DNA of 64,000 nucleotides. Origin: Rhizoctonia solani. Lineage: Eukaryota > Basidiomycota > Agaricomycetes > Cantharellales > Ceratobasidiaceae. Of this stretch, positions 59,160 to 64,000 are shown piece after piece. The position numbers and the translations under genes were made by a program. The stretch spans positions 496,001 to 560,000 of the forward strand of contig NC_057383.1 of NCBI RefSeq assembly GCF_016906535.1, written 5' to 3'. Every line of letters begins with the position of its first letter. The stretch's first letter is position 1. Under the pieces are notes generated by a model. It was not told the DNA's origin. It did not search any database and saw nothing but the letters and a program-made list of their open reading frames with translations.

Positions 59160-62100
59160 ATGAATCTGTATCCCCAGCTTGTCCCTCTGTGCCGTGGAGC
59201 TGCGGATACCGAGTTTTTGGGTGTTGATTTCTCGCAAGAACTGGCCGTGCTGATATTCCGTACTTTTGGAGCTCATCATGTCCGATCGCTGAAATGCTGT
59301 GGATTGCAGGTCTACTACACGTGTGCTCCGGGTTCACATGTGCGGGCGCTAGAGCGCCAGCAGGTAAACCCTTTGCATCCCGTTTGCCCACTTGCTAGTA
59401 TAGTACCACTTCACGCATATCCTAGTATCTACTTGCAATAGCCCTTTCACTTAGACATAGCTTATTATTCTCAATCAAAATCCATGAAACGTATCATTCA
59501 GTTCGATGATACTCTGGGCATTTTCCAAGGCCCAATAGTTGATTGGTGCAGGAGCTTGCGCTGCTCAACGATTTGCGAAATTAGGCTACTAGAAACACAC
59601 GGGGTCCTGAGCTCTGTTCCGCTCTCGCTGGTGGTACTCCTACAGGACGGCTCAATCTATCGCCTTGAAAGAACAATAAAATCAATTGACTACGGAACAG
59701 GAATCATACCGCAGATCGATATTCAAGATACAATTGAGAACATTTCCTCCCTGGGTTTAGAATCCATATCTTCGCCTATTATCTCTGTGAAGTTCAACAA
59801 CGATTGCTGTTCAAATCTGCTTTATATTTTGCGAGTATGTTATGTTATCCGAAAGCACATGTTCGATTCCATTTTCGCAACCACGCATTTCGTCATGGAT
59901 TACTGTAACGACTTTTTCGCCCTTGCCCTTATGCTAAACGTCGCTCGAAATTGTCCCCCGCGCCGAAGCCTTTTCCATACGCCGAATTCAGATCTCAACT
60001 TGATCGAAGAGCTTTGGCAAGATACATATCAACTCCTTCAAAAACAAGGCAGCGCATTTTGGGAAAGTACTATTGCAGAGCACGCAAAGAGCTTGGCGAG
60101 GGAATTGATTTACAGGGCATCTCGGTATCAGATCGTGTTTCTATTAGGAAGTAGATCGGGTCGAACAGATTGGTTATCGGTTTCAGCTTCAACAATTTCT
60201 CGGATTGAAGTTTTAGCTGGAAACAAGAAGCTGACAGATCCAAAATTGTGGGACGAGGCCTGGAACAGTGCCTGGAAGAAGAACTGGAACAATGCCTGGA
60301 AGGAATTTGGACCAACGACTCAGCTGCGCAACAGTGGCAGAATTCAAGCCGTTACTGGTATTGCTGGGGGCACGACAATTTCCATGAATGGACGTGCTCA
60401 TAGTAGGGTAGTAGGAAGAATTCCCATCAAACTAGTATTATCACAGTCCAGTAGCGATATGGTTAACGCTATTCTGGGTAGAGATGATAACTCCCACAGC
60501 TCATTTGCACGTGACGAGGGCGAAGTTCCACACCCCCCTGGCGCAAACACTCCGCCATCATTTGCACGTGATCGCGAAAGTAGTTATGGTCAGTTCTATT
60601 CTAAGGCTCGAGTTTAGAATCATCCATTTAATATTTAGGACCTATTTATCGCTCAGCAATCGAGCCATTGATAAGTAATACTTTTCGTCCTTCGAACCAA
60701 GTGGCCAACCCGTACATAAACCATATTCATGCTGTCAGCAAGCTCAGCCGTGGTGTAAGCTGGATAGGGAGTTCCTGTGTACTCTCAGGTTCTGGAGCAC
60801 ATGAAATTTGGGCGACACCTCAAGAAAGCGCGATAGAGGCTGCATGGACTGTGGCATGGCCGGAAGGAGAGCGCCTAGGTCGAGAGGCCGCGACTTCGGT
60901 GGAGAGTGTTACTTCCAATCCTCGTTCGTCTCAGAGCGGTGCCAAACCACGGAGGCATACAATGCACCCCAGCGTCGTAGGTGTGATTCTGGCCACAAAG
61001 GCAGTTGCCCATTTGGCTATTCGAACCACTCGGTTGGTTCACACTGTAGTTGATCGAGATCAGCAAGTATTATCAAACAGCGCATCCAATATCCCCAGCT
61101 CGACGACCCTTCGCGAGCAAGTTCCGAGAGAGCTTGATCGAACGTCACACATGGTCAATAGCCCGATTCGGGAGTCTCCTCGATTCGGGAAGAGTGTTCC
61201 CGTCCTTTTATCTTCAACGCCAAGTAAAACATTGGTCTCTGGAAGTTCAAGCGGGGAAATGGACCCCACAGCTCTTAATACTGGCTTACGTTCAATATCA
61301 GAAGTTTCATCTCAAGTACACCTACCTACTACCTCTAAGGCCGCACCTAATATGTCACCCGTGACAATCTCAGGGGTAATGTCCGAGCCATTTGCTATCC
61401 CAGAACCAGAACAAGCCACGGTTGGACATACCCGTAATTCCTACCCATCCACTCGTCCGTCAAGTTCAGCCACAACACGGCAGCGCAGTGAGTCGGCAAG
61501 AAGGGTCCTTCGCAGACATGTTATCCCCCGCTTGTCCGATGCTCAGCGAAACAGTCAACTGGAGGATGCGTTTGTGGGTAAGACCAAAGAGAAGACGTAT
61601 CAAGAAAAGAAAGATAATGCTAGGCAAACTGCTTCAAATAAAGCGGAATTGAATCGACAACTTGCTCATGAGCAACTATCCAAAGTCGACCCCACCAAGC
61701 AAGCTGAGCAAGCCTGGGAACAAATGATGTCAGTTTCCGGTACGGATCAGTTTCGTCAAAACCTAAATGTCTTAGCCAAACAAGAGTGGGATAAAGTAAC
61801 GGAAAAGTGCAGAAAAGCGCCTTTTTTAGCACCCGTGACGTGTAGCTCTAGGTGGGAGGAAAGTTATGCAGAGAACTGGGCGAAAACTTGGAAGGGGACG
61901 TGGGGTGCGGCTTGGGAGACATGTTGGGACCAGGCGTTTAAAGAAGCTATTGTAAGAGGGATAGAGTTTGGTGTAGAAGACGCTCTAGATTCTGCACTGG
62001 GCCTGAAAAGGAGGACGTACGAACAACTTCGGTCGGGGGAGTCCTACAGCAAACTAAAAGACGTACTAGGAAGCAAATCACCTCCTGAGATCCTTGAACA

Positions 62101-62463
62101 GGTTTATCAGTGGATGAGAGAACTCGCTTATCTTTCCGAATCGCTCAACCATATAATACCCACTCTCCGTGACGACTGCATGGAAATAATGGTTTTCAAG
62201 AAATTTAAGGTAAATACCCATGCCTTCGTTTTTAGTGCTCCCTTACTATTATTCCGTCACAGACCAGGGCCATCGTCACCTTTGTAACAAACCTGGGGGT
62301 AACAGAAACAGAACCAACCCCCACACGAATGTCACACTTTGAGCTCCAGACATGGCTAACAAAGGAATATATCCCTTGGAGAGTTGACAATGATGATCAA
62401 ATACTTAATGTTTTTCTGCAGGGAATAGCAGAAGTTTGGGACTTGGTATCAGAGCTTAGTTGA
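59160..62463 (+). CDS. Unknown large protein with tryptophan-every-fourth-residue repeats
   Basis: Four exons are supported. Exon 1 (ATG 59160 to about 59363, ending RALERQQ) joins FDDTLGIFQGPIVDW (from about 59500). The exon ends at TAT-G near 60585, where a GTCAGT donor and an AG near 60639 give the in-frame join SSYG-PIYRSAIEP. The third intron (GTAAAT near 62210 to about 62263) joins VFKKFK to TRAIVTFVTNLG. The stop is at 62461-62463. The N-terminal region has a Cys-rich stretch and ALALMLNVARNCP. A first array WDEAWNSAWKKNWNNAW (about 60248) and a second WAKTWKGTWGAAWETCW (about 61878) place Trp every four residues; shorter versions occur elsewhere (AAWTVAW, about 60839). Between them lies a long Ser/Thr/Pro-rich disordered region. 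No catalytic motif is recognised. It may be a scaffold or helical-array protein. Confidence 0.65.
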
Positions 62464-64000
62464 AATGCCTAATCCAGATACTGAAAACAATTGTACTGCC
62501 AAAGATCTGATGGGAGGAATCTTGTGGAGTGTGCTTGTGGAGTAAGTTGTACAGAAATAAAGTTTGTAATTTAAATGTGATTGTGTCAATTGAGGATACA
62601 TGAATTTATTACAAGATAAGCATACTCAACAAAAAAGGTGGGGTGGAATAACACATGGTAACATGTTGTTGAAATATCAATATCATAACTCAAATACCTG
62701 TGTGCATGTTGCATTTGGACTTGTTTGTACTGTTTATTGTTGTAGACACATTCAATACCAGGGAATTTATTCCCATTTTCTTGGATTTAAACAAAGACAA
62801 TTGGACAACATTTTCAATCACGTGACTCTGGCGCTTATATCATACGCTCAGCGCCAAGCCACGTCCCCACCTGCGCTTAATCAGCATACATAGCCACCTC
62901 CACCTATGACATCATCATGACACGTCAGTGTTGTAGACACAGTTGATACCAGGGAATTTATTCCCATTTTCTCGAATTTAAACAAAGGTTAACGGACAAC
63001 ATTTTTGATCACGTTGTTATGGATATGACATTTCTTCTTTAATCTGTACTTATTTTATTAATTACACTAGTTATCTCACAGTAAATAAATGAGATAAAGA
63101 TGCAAACTAAGATTTTCAAGGTCCCTCTATCCAATAGTGACCTTTACAAAACCTACAAAGCTCAGGAATGCCCTTAATATGCGACGTCTTTTGCATATAT
63201 GCTGTTTTCTCACTCATTTAAATATATATAAATTCAGCTGAGTAGATATACAGTAACAAGTAATATTTCTCTTGTTTGTAGTATTTATTATTCAAGATTC
63301 TATCTTGTGGCTACACACAGAAATATTCAGGGTCCCCCCTGTTGCATAGGCAAGTGCTCCGGCGCTTAATCAGCCCTTAAGCGCCAACGCACTAAATGCG
63401 CCTTTTCTCCATCACCCGGGCATCCCACACTGCCGAATTGCTTGCGCTTAGGTGCGCATGTTTGTGCGCTCCAGAACGCTGGGTCAAACTCCCAAAACGG
63501 ACAACATTTGGCTGAGTTATGCCCCATTTACTGTAAGTACCCAATGCAGGGGTATCCTACCTTTGGGATTGTTTACTCCAAGGATGAAACACTTAGCCTT
63601 GGGACATCTAAGGACCCACACAGGTAAATACTGCCTTGGGGCAAACATTGCCTTGGGGCAAATATTAGGATCTGTTGTTTGTTTACTATGTACCAAAGTA
63701 TTGGCTCCCTCAAGTGTTTCAGTTGCCACCTGTACCTCCTGTACCCCCTCTTGGTATCAATCATGTATATACTTGTTTGTGCACCTTCTCAGGGTATAAA
63801 AGGACCCTGTGAAGACGCTTCTAATGCATCCATTTATCCACTCTTATATATTGACATATACACACAAGCCTTTAACAGCTTATCTGCGCATTTACTTTAG
63901 TGATTGACTCACTGTAAATAGCATAGGAGGTTATTCGGCGCACTAAGACCATAGGCCAGTCCCAACAGACACAGGGTAACCTATTAGTGTACTTACTGCA
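62464..64000. other. Repeat-rich gene-free end of the window
   Basis: An approximately 85-bp segment beginning TGTTGTAGACACA is repeated directly at about 62739 and 62929, including the palindrome GGGAATTTATTCCC. GCGCTTAATCAGC occurs near 62873 and 63363. CCTTGGGGCAAA is duplicated near 63631-63660. TATA-like promoters occur at about 63213 (ATATATATAAA) and 63794 (GGGTATAAAAGG). A stretch starting TGTTATGGATATGAC (about 63015) could be an LTR but lacks a confirmed end. The open frames near 63442-63900 look non-genic. Confidence 0.45.

Noticed and set aside
60668..60720. Treating 60668 as the start of a separate gene
   Set aside because: A GT..AG intron near 60585-60639 joins the upstream exon in frame, and both sides carry the same Trp-repeat style, so one gene is more likely.
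63015..63318. Solo LTR beginning TGTTATGGATATGAC
   Set aside because: A TG start, TATA-like motif and possible CA end are present, but no flanking 5-bp duplication could be matched.

Overview
The window is nuclear DNA of a filamentous basidiomycete. Genes are broken by many short GT..AG introns of roughly 40-70 bp. The gene content (zuotin, RAD7, SOF1, SPIN90/Ldb17, TOK1-type channel, DUF6535 protein, PL4 pectin lyases) and the repeat style fit Agaricomycetes, most likely Cantharellales of the Rhizoctonia/Ceratobasidium type. That placement is recognition from memory, not a search.

Layout. 1.4-5.7 kb: UDP-glucose 6-dehydrogenase and the ribosome-associated J-protein zuotin. 6.8-15.4 kb: a Cyt-like pore-former-type protein, a secreted APP1-type phosphatase, a Tvp38/DedA-type membrane protein, a divergent pair of paralogous small proteins and an intron-containing tRNA-Pro. 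15.8-20.3 kb: two tandem secreted rhamnogalacturonan lyases. 20.3-26.6 kb: no intact gene. 26.6-44.4 kb: a dense housekeeping block with RAD7 (nucleotide excision repair), a TOK1-type K+ channel divergent from a cytochrome P450, SPIN90/Ldb17 (actin nucleation), an intron-containing initiator tRNA-Met, an F-box protein and SOF1 (18S rRNA processing).

44.6-53.3 kb is a transposon block. It holds a pogo-type element with a transposase remnant, a decayed gene of an unclassified DDE-like family split by two solo LTRs with exact 5-bp target duplications plus a third LTR-like segment, and a complete 1.63-kb Tc1-type element. The two 213-bp terminal repeats of that Tc1 element differ at 12 sites. All 12 are C-to-T or G-to-A in the left copy, and 11 lie at CpG, so one end looks cytosine-deaminated and the other does not.

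53.3-62.5 kb: small G+C-rich repeats flanking a DUF6535 membrane protein, then a large gene coding for tryptophan-every-fourth-residue repeats. 62.5-64 kb is repeat-rich and gene-free.

A recurring oddity: at least six genes between 1 and 28 kb need 1-2 base frame corrections, while genes from 29 to 62 kb (transposons apart) read cleanly. This could be assembly error or real decay. Exon joins given here were read by eye and are approximate.
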